From Nymphaea colorata (lineage: Eukaryota; Streptophyta; Magnoliopsida; Nymphaeales; Nymphaeaceae), in NCBI RefSeq assembly GCF_008831285.2, contig NC_045145.1:18226802-18290801 (forward strand): a stretch of DNA of 64,000 bases, read 5' to 3'. The notes under the pieces are model-generated. The model searched no databases, was not told where the DNA came from, and saw only the letters and a list, made by a program, of their open reading frames with translations. Shown piece after piece: positions 24,933 to 37,826 of this stretch. The translations under genes were made by a program, and so were the position numbers. The number at the start of each line of letters is the position of its first letter. Within the stretch, counting starts at the first letter, position 1.

Positions 24933-27900
24933 ATGGCTTTCCTCATGTTCCTTCTTCTTCAGATTCTACGCTTTCTTCTTTCATCCTTCTTGCTCGGTGC
25001 TTTGGCGAAAACCCATTACCACGACTTTGTTGTGAGTTTCTTTCTTGCATGCAAGCATGCAATCGTGCTTCATTGTTGTTAGAAGATGACATGCTCCACG
25101 TTGATGAGAAGTCCATTACTTGGTTTGAGTTTCTGCAGAGTAGTTCACGCGTCCTCCCTTTAGGAGAGAGACCGAGCAATGGCATCTACCAATTCTTCCG
25201 TGCTTTTCTAGGAATTGTGGAGAAGTACAAGTACTCATCGTTTTGTTTAGTTGCTAGATCCAAGCTCTTGCACAGAGAGTTGGATGAATAAATAACCAGC
25301 TTCGGAACCATTGTATTTGATGCGATCTTCTTCTCATTTCTGCCTTCAAAGAGGTGGTTGTTACTTTCAGTAAGGGTATTTTAGTCATTAAGGCTACAAA
25401 CACCCGTCTTCGTGTAATGGGCCCCAACATACAGCCTGCTCCGATTGACTCCAACATTTTGGAGAGCATACAATATTTTCGGGTGTAGTAGAGATTGTTT
25501 TCTATGTGATTGGCATTTGGTAAAATGAGTAGTGTTCTTTGGAATACATGCATGTTCATATAACACGCATTGCAAGAATATTATATTCGTGTGCTAAGGA
25601 ACATCAAATGACCATGTAGCTAGTATTGAATTGTTAGGTTTAGAAATGCACTCATTGTCAAATTTATATTTTCCGAAACCTTCGAATACATGTTCTTGGA
25701 ACGTGTTCCACGAACACAATATTCTTCCAATCAAACGACTTCAGAGTGTGAAAAGGATCTTGATAATTATATAGCCAGGCTTTTCTTTAGCAACATTTGT
25801 CATTCGGCCAAAACGCTTTGTTTCATAATATATATATTTAGTTTTCCCTTTGGATCCTGCAGAGCTTTTAGAAATCATTCGTGCAGTTTACTGGAAACTA
25901 AATTGCACCCAGTTCTCAATTTGTGCTCATTCGTATTTCTCGTCTTTTAAAGTGGCCTGACATCAAAGTTTTCTCTTTGCAGGTGGCGCCAACTACATAC
26001 ACGAGGCTGTGCGTGACAAAGGACATCCTGACGGTGAACGGCCAGTTTCCAGGACCAACTTTATATGTTCACAAAGGCGATACAGTGATCATCAATGCCT
26101 ATAACCAGGGGCCCTACAACGTTACCCTCCACTGGTACATAAATATTTTCTCCATTTTAATATATGGATAAAGGACAATGGTGTTTGCTTTGATTAATGG
26201 CAATTCACGAAAATGAGGCAGGCACGGGCTGAAGCAGCCGAGAAACCCCTGGTCGGATGGGCCTGAATACATCACCATGTGCGGCGTCCAGCCAAAGGCA
26301 AATTTCACCTACACGCTGATATTTAGCGTGGAGGAAGGGACGATCTGGTACCACGCCCACAGCGACTGGACGCGTGCTACGGTGCATGGAGCCATCGTCA
26401 TCTACCCACGGGAAGGAACCACATACCCCTTCCCCAAGCCCTACAAGGAATACACTGTAGTCATCGGTAAGCAACCTTACAATCTCACTTGTAACATGAG
26501 TGTTCATGGTGCAACCATAGTTCATTCACATACTCGAATACAGTTGGTAATGAATGAGGAAATTTTCATTTCTGAGAGAGGGAGAGATTCATTCTCCGTC
26601 AAGGGACATATTTATGCCGGGGCAATTCAAATGGCAACGCTATTTTATCTCCAGTTAATTAAGACAATGTTGCTGGGAAACTCGTCGGAACAGAGAAAAG
26701 GAATTTCTGGTCAACCAAAGAAGATGACTCTTAAGTTTTCATTCCAAGTCGGAGTCGATTTTTTCTTTATATATTAATGTTGAAATCCTCAATCGCAGCT
26801 GAGTGGTGGAAGGCAGATGTAATGGCGGTGCTGCAGCAAGGACTGCAGACTGGCGGCGAGTTCAACCTTTCAGATGCCTACACCATTAATGGCCAACCTG
26901 GTGATCTATATCCTTGCTCAAAACCAGGTAACTTTCCTACCCTGATTGGTTGATCCAGAGGTTTTTACAGGAAGATAGATAAAAACAAATTACGAAAAAC
27001 GATAACCACGTAAATGGTAACTTTGGATTTTTTTTTCTAAATAATAGATTGGATGCAGTATGCAAAATGTAGTACCAATGAGAGGCGATAGAAACGACAA
27101 AGTAAAATGCCCAAAATATTGGTGAACATGGGAAAGTTTCCCTGCAGAGTGGTTAAAAGTTCAAACAATAGTTTACACGACTATAACGTAAGAAGTCTAC
27201 AGTCCCTTGAGATGGCCAATAGTCTTTTTCGAACAAAACGTAAGAAGTCAAAACGAAAATCCCTTGAGATGCAACATTGCTAGGAGGATAGCCCCCCCAA
27301 ACTTTTATTAGCAAAGAATAAAACAAAATACAAGGTTCAGGAGCAACCAAAACATGAGAGGCAAACAGCCTCAACGTAAGTATTGTTAGACAAAATACTC
27401 GACAGCTCCCAAGAAGGATTCCGAGATAACGTTTTCATAGATCCTTTATGGCAGGATAGACACAGAGAAGCAAAATTAAAGTCATTAAAAGACTTAACAA
27501 TCAAGGGTGTTGCAACTGGAAAAAAAAATGCCAAAAGAGTTGATATATATAATTCTAACTCCTTATAAATTAAGCTAAATTTGCAAAATTGGATTGGACT
27601 AAATCTCCTCCTTTGATAATCACTTTGGTCATCTGGATTTGACTAGTATTCTTGTGTACAATATTACCTTACTTCTTAGACAAAGTTTTTCCTACAATAT
27701 TCGTCGCCCTACCCCCCAAACCCCATCATATTTTTGGAAACAGAACCAAATAGTCAAACCGTCAAATTGTTTTTCTTGTAGCTCAGGCATTCAGATCGTT
27801 TTGTTTATCGTCAATTCAATTCTTTGCAAATAGACTAATCGTTGAGCAGCCTTCATGTTTTTGTAGATTCAATCTTTTGCCAAAAATTACAGGTAAAACG

Positions 27901-29508
27901 CCTGTAAATTTCCATCCGCACCTTGTTTCGAGCGCAATCTTCTAGAAGCGATCATGATGTCAGGAATTCACCATATCCAGATTTAGCAGCATCCATTAAC
28001 ATAACTAATCTGGTATGAACTACCACACCGCAGCCTCCAATGAGAAAATTAATCAGAATTACATGCAAAGACAGATTTTGCATTCATGACAAGAAAAATA
28101 ATTAAACCTCCCATGTCATTAATCTTATCATGTTTAAAATGCGATCGGCCTGTGCAGACCACGGACCGTGGTTGGATCTCCCCTGATCCTCTTTCTTATG
28201 ATTTGCAGGCACCGTCCGATTTCAGTTCGAGTATGGGAAAACTTACCTCTTCCGGGTGGTCGCTGCCGGGATGAACAACGGCCACCTCCTCGGCATAGCA
28301 AATCACACGCTTGTATTAGTAGGCCGAGACGGCGCTTACCTGAAACCCCTTAGAACCAAATATTTCATGATAGGCCCCGGGCAGACGGCGGACATCCTTG
28401 TGAAAGCAAACCAACCTCCAAATCTCTATTACATGGCCGCTAGTCCTTACTCTGATGCTAATGGCGTGGCTTTCGACAACACCACATCCACCGCAATAGT
28501 CGAGTACCACGGCTACAACCCTTCCACTGCCTCTCCCCAGTTGCCTGAACTTCCGCTGTTCAATGATACAATTGCTGTCAACAATGTGGCAAGGCGCCAA
28601 CGAAGTCTAGCTGACAAGAATCACCCCATTGACGTTCCCATGGAAATCGACACGAAGCTTGAATTTACAGTTTCAGTTAATGAACTCCCATGCGAGCAAG
28701 CTACTTGCTTAGGGCCTAATGGAACAAGGTTATCTGCTAGCATGAACAATATTTCATTTGTTACCCCGACGATCGACATACTCGAAGCTTACTACTACAA
28801 GATCAAGAATGTTTACACAACCGACTTCCCGGACTTCCCGCCATACTACTTCAATTTCACGGCGGATTCCTTCCCCAACGACCTTCTGGTTCCGACTCGT
28901 GGAACAAAAGTGAAGGTGCTGGAGTACAATGAGACGGTAGATCTTGTGTTGCAAGGGACCAACTTGGTTGCAGGGGAGAATCATCCTATTCACCTCCATG
29001 GATACAGCTTTTATGTTCTCGCCCGCGGATTCGGGAACTTTGATCCTGAGAAGGATCCACTGCAGTACAACCTGGTTGATCCTCCGGAGTTAAATACGGT
29101 TGGACTTCCAAAGAATGGATGGGCCGTCCTGAGATTTAGAGCCAGCAACCCAGGTAAATTTAATTATGTTCCTCCTTCTGTACTATTTTCATTGACAGTT
29201 GCTGTTTTGATAGCTGAAAATATGCCATTCTCTTTAGGAGGTTTTTCTCTAGCTCTCTATCATCTTGGAAAGCGAACATTCAATTTCAGGCATTAAGTAC
29301 TGCTTCTTAAGCGCTGCTAATGGCTAAAAAGAGTACATTGGTCTAATCCTGATCTTCTCATGGTGGTATCTACGCAGGTGTATGGATGATGCATTGCCAC
29401 TTCGACCGCCACCTTTCTTGGGGGATGGTTGCAGTCTTCATTGTCAAAAATGGTCCCACTGCCGATACAAGCCTATTGCCACCTCCACCATACATGCCTC
29501 CCTGTTGA
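24933..29508 (+). CDS. LAC: Laccase B (multicopper oxidase), six exons
   Basis: Predicted secreted laccase of 566 aa, oxidising phenols in the cell wall. Exons: 24933-25031, 25983-26134, 26222-26466, 26799-26927, 28209-29153, 29378-29508. All junctions are GT-AG with the same positions and phases as laccases A and C, and the joined frame is open throughout. Signal peptide residues 1-25 (ends GALA). Copper blocks: HWHG at 83-86, YHAHSDW with His128 and His130, HPIHLHG from 467, and [13 protein letters not shown] at 528-540 with T1 Cys530 and axial Met540. Many N-x-S/T sites suggest glycosylation. The exon 5 start reads [12 protein letters not shown], so the usual INAALN stretch, and with it the miR397 site, is gone. 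It is the unit 1 member of the tandem pair, apparently functional. Substrate not predictable from sequence. Confidence 0.93.
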
Positions 29509-29707
29509 GAAGATGCTTGACTAAAAAACAGAGAAAAACACATCATGTTAATAGGCATATTTGGTCTCTCTTATGGTTACTTTTACAGGGAATCAAGTAC
29601 AAAATTTTGATTTGTCAATGGTATATTTCTTGTAGCATGCAACAAATTTTGATGTTAACCAATGTTCTTTTGCTGTAATAAATACCTTTTCTACTTCTTC
29701 TTCTTCT

Positions 29708-29755
<48 letters not shown>

Positions 29756-29879
29756 GGTGTTTTTGCAAGATAGTTTTCTGCTCTTGCACTGGACCGGCAG
29801 ACCCAGAAACATTTTAATATAGTCAGGTGTAGGGAAAATCCAATGTTATCCATAATAGATCTGCTACAAGGGAAAAACA
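29509..29879. other. Downstream region of laccase B and duplication edge
   Basis: Probable 3' UTR followed by the pyrimidine tract at 29690-29751. The same order of features follows laccase C at 42756-43105. No other gene is present. Confidence 0.5.
29712..29751. repeat. (TC)n microsatellite
   Basis: About twenty TC units following a TTC-rich stretch, about 200 bp after the laccase B stop. The corresponding site after laccase C has a much shorter TC tract at about 42970-42983, so the array expanded or contracted after the duplication. Confidence 0.95.
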
Positions 29880-30224
29880 GAACACTAGACATAAACGCAT
29901 CCAGCCTTTAAGGGGGAGACGAGAGACTTGGTCTCTTACTCAGGGTGAATTAGGACTCCTGCCGACCTGAAACAATTAAACACAAAAAAAGTTGTTTTTA
30001 TTTATCTCTGATCATGCAATGGTAACACCTTTTACCAGGAACTGGAGCATGTCCCCGAGTTAAGATTCAAAAGCTTCCTATTAATCGAGCAGTTTTACTT
30101 ACATTCATGAAACATGGGCTTTCGGTTTGACGGTCAATTTTTCGAAGTCGTGGAACGGACGTAAGTGCAAGTGATTTGACACCAGCTTGATTATGGCTCG
30201 GCAAAGTTTTATCGAGATTGGTTC

Positions 30225-30395
30225 TTTACGTACGCTTGTGCATGTATACATGATCAAAATATATTAGTTAGGAAAAATAAAAGAAATTACGAAAATATTA
30301 AAAGTTTCAAATGTCTTTATCTTTATAAAAATTTCTAAATTATCCCAACCCCTTTTTTTTCGTTTGGTATATTTTTGTTGCAAAGAACTGGATCT
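30225..30395 (-). repeat. AT-rich dispersed repeat family, copy in unit 2
   Basis: Starts GTACGCTTGTGCATGTATACATGATCAAAAT and ends near GGTATATTTTTGTTGCA. Reads as the reverse complement of the layout at 21340-21525. Ends approximate. Confidence 0.45.
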
Positions 30396-32685
30396 AGGCT
30401 TTATTTTTGAAAAAGGAGGAGCCGCCAGTGAAATTGAACACATGTAATTTATGTTCTCAACGGCATGTCTTAATCATCACGATGGATCAACCAGTCTGTC
30501 TCCTTATGGTTGTAAGATCCGCTTCAAAAATTCATATGCTGGAAACGTAATTGGGTTAGACCTCGCTTCTAACGTGTAAAATGTGATTAGTGCCTATTTC
30601 TTTCCCAAACAAAGTTGAGTACATGAAGAAATTACGTGATTTTTTTAACCATTTCTAGAAAATTTCTGCAACAAAGCTCCATGTTTCCCGAGCCTAGCTA
30701 GCTTCTTCAGGAGACGATATATGATTTTAAGTAGTAACGGGGCCACATATAGACACTCGCGCTTCAATTTTCTTTCATTTTTACATTATGGTTTTTTGGG
30801 TTTTCTAATATTTACTTTGATTATATACGTAAAGTGCCCCTTTAAATATGAAAATGTGTAAATTATTGCTCCATGGCACTTAGAAAATTTTTCTAACTCC
30901 GGCAGTTTTCGAGGTGGCACTTAGAAACAACAAAGCGATCCGGTGGGTGGGACCCCTGGGCTTGGCCTGTTTAATTAGGTTCATAAATAGCAGCATGGAG
31001 CGCCCAAGACATGAAAGTAAGTTCCACATGCATGAGCAGAAAAGAAAGGCAAAGGATTCCGGTTGTAAATTAAACCTAGAAATTTACGGGGCCCAAATTA
31101 TATTTTGCAAAGTGTTTACAGTAGCTTAATTGCAATTTTTGAAATTTCGGAGGGAAAGTTTGACTTGGGCGGAAATCAGGGCGTTAAGAGATGTACAAAT
31201 TATTTTCGTTCCTTTCAAAATTTAAAAACTTTAATTCAGTCCAAAAATTTTTTCTTTACCCTTAAATTGATTTTGCTTTTTCGGAGCTATCATTGTACAC
31301 TGACGCACCTTTCAGGTCGCACATATTAATCTGCAACGCAAAAGCAAACATCAATGTGGCGTCTATGAAAGTGACATTAATTTCTGCATCAGTGACGCTT
31401 TTGTACATTGTCGCTGGTGCAAGCAACGACACTCTTGCAGCAGTGATCGTCGTTGCTGCAAGCCGCGAAGTGATTATGCGAGTCTTCTGCTAGTTTTCTT
31501 GGTTCTGTTTGCTGTAACTGTTGTGATGGCGGTTTGGTGTTTCAAATGCCGTAGGCTATTGTGGGTATGAAGTAAACTCAAATTAAATGTACACCAGATC
31601 TAGATCTAGTTGGGTGGATGTTTCTATGCTGAATCCAGATCTGAATCTAGTTCATATTCCTCATGAGAAAAAAGCAACTGAATCTACTAAACTACTTGTA
31701 GCTAGCAAAAATTAAAGCCTTTTATGTTCTATAGATGTACCACATTGGTCTTTCAATTCTATCTATAGATGTTACGGTTTGTTTTAAAAGTACTACAAAT
31801 TGTTACACTCTACAGGGTTCATTTTTATGAGATATCCATGTAAATGACATACATGTGTGTAAGAAGTGCAGGAGCGTTTTGCATAATGTATTTTTTTATA
31901 ATCGAATTTAGTTTGACCCTACCTGAATAAGTTTGTTGGACCGTTTGGCCCGCCTCTGAAAAAAAAAAATCCCCGCTTCGCGTCTGTGTACGTTGGCTTT
32001 GCTTTCCAAAGTTAACCTGTTATCATGTGTTTTATGGGGTCACCTATACCCAATCTTGTAAATGAACCCTTTATTATACAATAAGTCAATATATTCTAGA
32101 TTACTAGAGATGACATGCTAATTCAAGAGCCAGAACTTACGTCACATGCATCGAGAACTTAACTTGTTAGTGATGCTTTTTGAAGATCGCCTCATTATAA
32201 TTGTAGAGTATATTTGCTCAAGAAGCTCACTTGCAAAATAGCGTATATATCGTAGCTTCAAACATGTCAAGCTTAAGGATTTGTGCCACACCCAAAAGCA
32301 AGGGAGTTGGGATATTTTGAAAATTATTTAAAAAAGTTGTCCTTTTTAGTCTCTTAACTTTTTTTATTTTGTCCCTACAAAAAATTCTTTTTTTTTATTT
32401 GCTAGAGCGTACATCCGGAGATGAAGTGGTATTTTTAAATTTTTTTATAAAATAAATAGGTATTTAGATTTTTTTTTTACTTTTTCATATTCCTTTTTTA
32501 CTTTTCTAATTTTTTTTTAATTTTAGTAAGGATATATGTATAATTTTTCGTGCCTAGGATTGTAGCCACATAACAAGCTTTGTTAAATTTACGACTGTTG
32601 ATTAAGTTCTACCTACCCACTTCACCAATTTCTTCATTATCTCACTCTTTTTTTTCTTATTTATCTCACTTTTTTTTTTTTTCTC
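30396..32685. other. Gene-free part of unit 2
   Basis: Most of this is extra relative to unit 1. Short frames at 30914-31493 are unrecognised. The stretch 31869-31976 has CAGGAGCG and CTTCGCGTCTG at its ends, weakly like the hAT-type MITE termini, but with no target-site duplication. Homology to unit 1 resumes at about 32105. A/T-rich simple sequence fills 32330-32560. Confidence 0.4.
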
Positions 32686-32689
32686 TTGA

Positions 32690-32880
32690 GCGTCCTAGGA
32701 GGGCAGTGTTGACAAGATTGAGTTGCATGCACACCTCTCTTTCTCTCCACGCAACAAATAAAAGCCATGTACACTTTAATCTTTTAATATTTTTATTTGC
32801 TCTTTTCAAAAATCTTATTTTTGTATTTTAATGAAGATATTTGAGTCATTACACATTCATGTCCATGTGTACAGAGCGAG
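32690..32880 (+). repeat. AT-rich dispersed repeat family, further copy in unit 2
   Basis: Left end TTGAGTTGCATGCACACC and CGCAACAAATAAAAGCC. Right end GAAGATATTTGAGTCATTACACATTCATG. Same order of words as the copy near 33745. Confidence 0.5.
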
Positions 32881-33454
32881 CTTCGAGCGTTTGACGTTGA
32901 AGAAGGTTCGCCCTTCCATCACACGAGCCCTCTGACCTCAACGGTCAATCAAGCATACAGATTCAGCATTCCACGTTTCCAGTTCTCTTCCTTCTTCCCA
33001 TCGCTCTTTGAACATAAATTAAATCGGCGAGGAAAGTCAGAACAAAGTGCCGTTACAAACTTCTTCGCTATTTGTCTCCAACCCATAATTACGGCAGTTA
33101 TAATGCGTTAATTGACGATAACAACGGTTAATTTTTCATTTTAATTAGTCATCTAACAACAACCAACCGGAAAATTTGGATCATCAGCTGCTTGGTTTGA
33201 CGTGAATCCAAATCCACGTACGTGCGTCATGGACCAATCGAGTAGGCGGCATGAGCGCCAAATATGACGTGGGAGCGAAGTCACAAATGATCCACCAACT
33301 ATGACGTCCGAGTGTAGTCCCCAATGGTTGGTCCACGAACGCGACCTCTAACTTTTTCAACTTTTGGAAAGGAAACAAACTTTGCATAATGTTAAACTTT
33401 TGCCATAAATTTACCAATCGTATTTGCATGATTTAATTAATGTGATTCTAAAAC

Positions 33455-33589
33455 CAGGGGCGAAGCCAAGATTTTTTTTTTTTTTTTTCATCTCGGTTGG
33501 GCCAAACTGAATCTAAAATGACAGAACTAAATTTTTTTAATCTTTTAAATGTATTTCTTTTTTTCGATTAGTTGAGGTGGCACCCCCTG
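33455..33589. mobile_element. hAT-type MITE, copy 4, perfect 8-bp target-site duplication
   Basis: A 135-bp element that begins CAGGGGCGAAGCCAAGAT and ends GGCACCCCCTG. It is flanked on both sides by TCTAAAAC (33447-33454 and 33590-33597), an exact 8-bp duplication, the hallmark of hAT insertion. The element is absent from the matching place in unit 1, so it probably inserted after the laccase segment duplicated. Confidence 0.88.
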
Positions 33590-33744
33590 TCTAAAACCAC
33601 GATAACGGTCTTAATCGTTCGACTTTTAAAATTTAATATAATGTTAGGTTTTGATGCTACGATTTTTGTTGTGATTTCGTCCTGCCAGGTGTATTCTAAA
33701 CAATTATATATATATATATATATACACACACCAGATCGAGTTAC

Positions 33745-33930
33745 GTGCACACACACCAGATTGAGTTGCGTGCACGCACGCAACAAATATACACTCATAA
33801 AAAAAGAGAGGGTCAGGGCATTTTAAAAAAAATTATCATCAGTCTACTTTTTAGTCTTTTTACTTCTTATAATCTCTTGTTTTTTTTTTTTTTAACAAGG
33901 ATATTTTAGTTTATGCATGCAGAAAAGTAG
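33745..33930 (+). repeat. AT-rich dispersed repeat family, copy next to MITE
   Basis: Left end ACACACCAGATTGAGTTGCGTGCACGCACGCAAC-type sequence (shown only in part), then an AT core. Right end CAAGGATATTTTAGTTTATGCATG and GGCATACACACA. It is preceded by a (TA)n stretch at 33707-33724 and a partial duplicate of its own left end. Confidence 0.5.
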
Positions 33931-34265
33931 GCATACACACAGAATGGATTAAATGACCGCTCCAAGAAGGGGAATTGGTGGAAGTTCTTTGTTATAGAGA
34001 AAATTGATGGGTTGTTCTTTGCTGGATATCTTCCTACGCCTTCTTTCTGCCACTTGCGTCACGAAATCATCCTTTCTACCAACACCTTTTATCATTTCCT
34101 CAATCATTTCGTTTCAATGTAGACGAATGATTCGTTTTGGATGCAAGGCGGACGTTGCTTCTTGCTTCCACCTCTCATTACATGCACAAACAAGTATTAC
34201 AAGCAAATTTTGCCTACCAATCCTTTTATTTGAGTTGTAGTCAATACTAATCTTATGCAAAAACT

Positions 34266-35735
34266 AAGGATGTCAGTATATCCGACTTGAATCAGATATT
34301 CGACCAATAAATATCATATATCTAATGCTCTTATATTTGAAATATTGGTAAAATTTGGTTCAAAATTTATATTTGGATATTACTTTTCTTTATTCTAATT
34401 CAAATCGAAACATGTGAATACCCCCAAAAAGCATATATGATCAAGAGTATATTCAATTCAAATTCAAATCCGATCAGTTGACATCTTTTACCAATAATCA
34501 TACCCTCAAAAGATCGTTCGTCATCAAACTGCGGCTATATTACGATGCAACGCGTGCCTTTTGATTTTGTGGTGGTCTCGTGCCCGTGTGATCTTTCCTA
34601 AAAGTTGAAGTTGATGACTGACCAAATTTGGCTACGGATTAGGCCTTGGAGGAAAACAGTCCGGAGACGGACCTGATTTCTTTATCAAAGTTCACATTTC
34701 TTGCTTATGAAGAAAGGAGATACACAGGCGAGTTAGGCGAAATTTTCTCCTTCAATCTTATCGGTGGATGGAGGAAGCAAGTTACCATTCATTCACGCTA
34801 CCTAGCTAACTTCCCTTAATTTGCGGTAATACTACCACAGTTTCAGGCACGTGACCACGGTACGTCAGTGGATCCGATCTGGGTTCGGATTTAGCTTTCA
34901 GTCCAAGCCCTGGCACTTGACCATTTCACTATCCATTTGCGTATGTTAGTCCATGAGAAGGCCCCTGCCCTTGACTAACTAAGCAGCTCTAGACCCCCGA
35001 GAACTAGCAAAGATGGCTTTAGGTTCCGCTCTCCTTCACCCTGAAAAAATGGTGGATCGATCTGTAGACCAACTGGGAATTAAATGACTAGTCCTGTCGT
35101 AATCAATGAAGTGGTCTTTTTGTTCGGATCGAATTGATGGAAGGAGGAGACATTCCCCTACTGATTGAACTACCAATTGCTTTTTAATCATTTCCTTAAC
35201 GTCTATCTCACGCGTCCGTCGTTCTCAATGATATTACAGCTAATCTTTAACATAGGTCGATTTCAGATGGGCGCGTTCAGATCGAATTGATGGAAAAACG
35301 ATGCAATTATTAATGTCCCACGGATTGAACTACCACTTTTAGCTTAACAGTGTTGCCAGCCGATTATTCATCGAATATTCAATTATTCAGATGTGAATTT
35401 GGATTCATATACAAATAACAAAAAGTTATATTTGAATCTAAATCTAAAAATCCAATTTTACAATCCAAAATCCGACTTTTATATTTATATATGAATATGC
35501 ATCCGTATTTTGCCGATTTTCAGCATTAGATATATGATATTTGTTTAAAAGTAAATCTAAGCTGAATCTAATGAGATGTTATGTATATGTTATTCCAAAT
35601 CCAACCGAATGTCATTTATTAAATCTGAACCCGCTCTGATTTCTTAATCATATATTATTTTTTTTTTCATATCTGATTTTTTGAATCAGCTCTGTTGATA
35701 TGTTACTCAAATTGTATATATTGACATCCGTGCTT
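34266..35735. repeat. Inverted pair of AT-rich repeats
   Basis: The block 34266-34510 begins AAGGATGTCAGTATATCC. The block 35365-35735 ends TATATTGACATCCGTGC, its near reverse complement. Both contain the phrase AAATATCATATATCTAAT or its complement. They lie in places where unit 2 is longer than unit 1. The intervening 0.85 kb is shared with unit 1. Confidence 0.45.
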
Positions 35736-35924
35736 TTAAAATTTTTTAGTCTACTCTATCTATCTCACTTATTTGTTGTTCCCAACAAATGCTAATTGTC
35801 TAGTCATCAACTTAATTAATTTAATTTAAGTGGGCCTGGTCAAATCAAATTATGGGACCAGATCGGTACGCAATGACCCAACTGATTGAGCTATCACTTT
35901 TATTTATTTATTTTTAACTATTTC

Positions 35925-37100
35925 ACGAGTGGCGTGGCGGAACCAGAAGTTTTTTAGCTAAGGGGCACAGTTGTAGAAATTGTCGTTTCTTATGGGGCAC
36001 AACATATATGCACGCCAGCCTATATGTAGCTATGTTAGTGTATTTCACACATGCATTTGCTGTTATCAATGTCACTACTTTATTCATAATTAGCCAGCAA
36101 CATATGGGATTGATGTTGGAAGAAGGATCCCCATCCGATTAGTGTACTGATGGACATTTTATTTTATTTCTTAAATCATACATTCCTTTTATTTGTTGTT
36201 ATTGTTATTGTTATCAACGACCAAGTTTACTCATTAATAAGATCGATATTAATTTTCGTATATTCATAACGAGCATGTCTCAACAACTTATTTATTTAAA
36301 ATCCAAGGATTTGCCATAGTTTTTGGTACTTTGATATTTTCTTATTTTTTAAAAATACAATACTTATGTTATGCTGCTCAATCTGATTTTGTTCTTCCCC
36401 TGACAAGCAATTCCTTCTGGAAACACTTTAATTCAAAAGTCAATTTAGACACACCATATATTACTACTGGGTACTGCACAGTGGAGAAAAATCTAGTAAA
36501 GGCATATATGAATTCGTGCCATTCAAAAGGCCTTTTTTTTTTCAAATTCATTTTTTATTCATAAAAATTCAATTTAACCTTCTTGCTATTGACAAATTTG
36601 ATCGTGCCTTCTCGTGTTGTTCCAAATTGTAATCTTTGGATTAGAGTGGTTTTACTATAACCATTTAGGTCCCGATCCGAGCTCTGTGAACCTTAAGGGT
36701 GAAGGCATAGGGGAGGCTGCTGCCTCTCTTGGGAAGTTCTCAGTGGAGATGAATCACTCACGTTGAAGTTTTGGGAACAAATTAGAAAGAGAATAACAGT
36801 GTGAATTAGGAGAATAACATGCAAGTACTTTTTAAGTTCACTAGTATAGTAAGTCATTTTGCTAAAATTCACTAGTATAGTAAGTCACAGCCATAGCTAA
36901 TAACAAAAGTATGTTTTTTTTTCTTGAGAATGTATGGATACATCATGGAAACATAACGTCAAGAAAAGAATATTCCCCAGTTCTCTTGAGAAATGCCAGG
37001 AAAATATGTGATACTGTAGGTTATGAAAAATCAATTAATATAAAAAAAATTAGACAGATTACAAAAGTGTACAATTGTTAAGTTCACATTAAACTATGAC
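35925..37100. other. Insertion-like block in unit 2
   Basis: About 960 bp (35925-36885) is missing from unit 1. It begins with a degenerate GGCGGAACCAGAAGTTTTTT similar to the hAT-type MITE left end. It ends with two exact 20-bp repeats (36837-36856 and 36868-36887). A 77-codon frame at 36331-36564 is unrecognised. Confidence 0.4.
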
Positions 37101-37826
37101 AAATATTGTTGGAAGTACTTGCATATTTATTCTGCATTATTTGATCTCAGATCACAAGCTATTTCGTGCTCCACCATTATTTTCCGAAAATGGGTTTTTC
37201 CCATTTCTAAGATTTTAATTGCTAAGCTGCAATCGTGCGATCACTTAATTACCAGTTGGCTGTCACAATCTTCAAATCCGAACCCAATGAAAACCAAGCG
37301 TTTCGGTGATTCGATCATCTTCCAAAAGTCTATATCAACAATTCCGCACACAGAATTCGATCATCAAAGTCTTAACTGGAAAAATAACTTTGCACAAAAC
37401 GCAGCGTCGCCAACTACGATTATCAGCAATCACCATTTCTATTCAAAAGTCAAGGTCGTAATATGGAGCTTCCACATGAAAATTTACAGGTGTTGGTTTG
37501 GAAGGAAAGTGGAATTGCTTCTGTTGGTGACGCCGCATAGGTCAAACCATTGAAAATCCAGAAAGATTCTTGCCAATTCAAGGCTCGACCCTGTGCACCG
37601 ATAGAACTTCGTAATCACGTACATGAACAATCCACTTACTCCACGCATTCTTCTACAATGTTCAACAGTTTGTGTTCTTGCCTCTAACCTGCCCCGCAGA
37701 AAGCTTTGATAATGGCGACCATGGGGGCTACATGGACTTGACCTGATCCATCGGCTCTTTGACCATTTACCGTGGCAATGAAACGGCGAGGAAAGAAACA
37801 AGCTCACGTAAAATGGCGTCGCAGCC

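Larger units (their letters stand above)
20754..29880. repeat. Segmental tandem duplication, unit 1
   Basis: Direct copy, with divergence, of about 29880-43108. It starts at GAACACCAGACACAAATGCA (20754), which matches GAACACTAGACATAAACGCA at 29880. It ends near the CTGCTACAAGGGAAAAA at 29861-29877, which matches CTACTACAAGTGAAAAA at 43089-43105. Collinear matches include the region around 22320 with 33965, the laccase promoter region around 24720-24890 with 37680-37850, all laccase exons and introns, and the CT-rich stretch after the stop codon. The upstream part (20754-24932) has no recognisable gene. Confidence 0.85.

Noticed and set aside
31869-31976. Possible fifth hAT-type MITE
   Set aside because: Ends are weakly similar, but the flanking 8 bases differ (AAGAAGTG and TGTACGTT).
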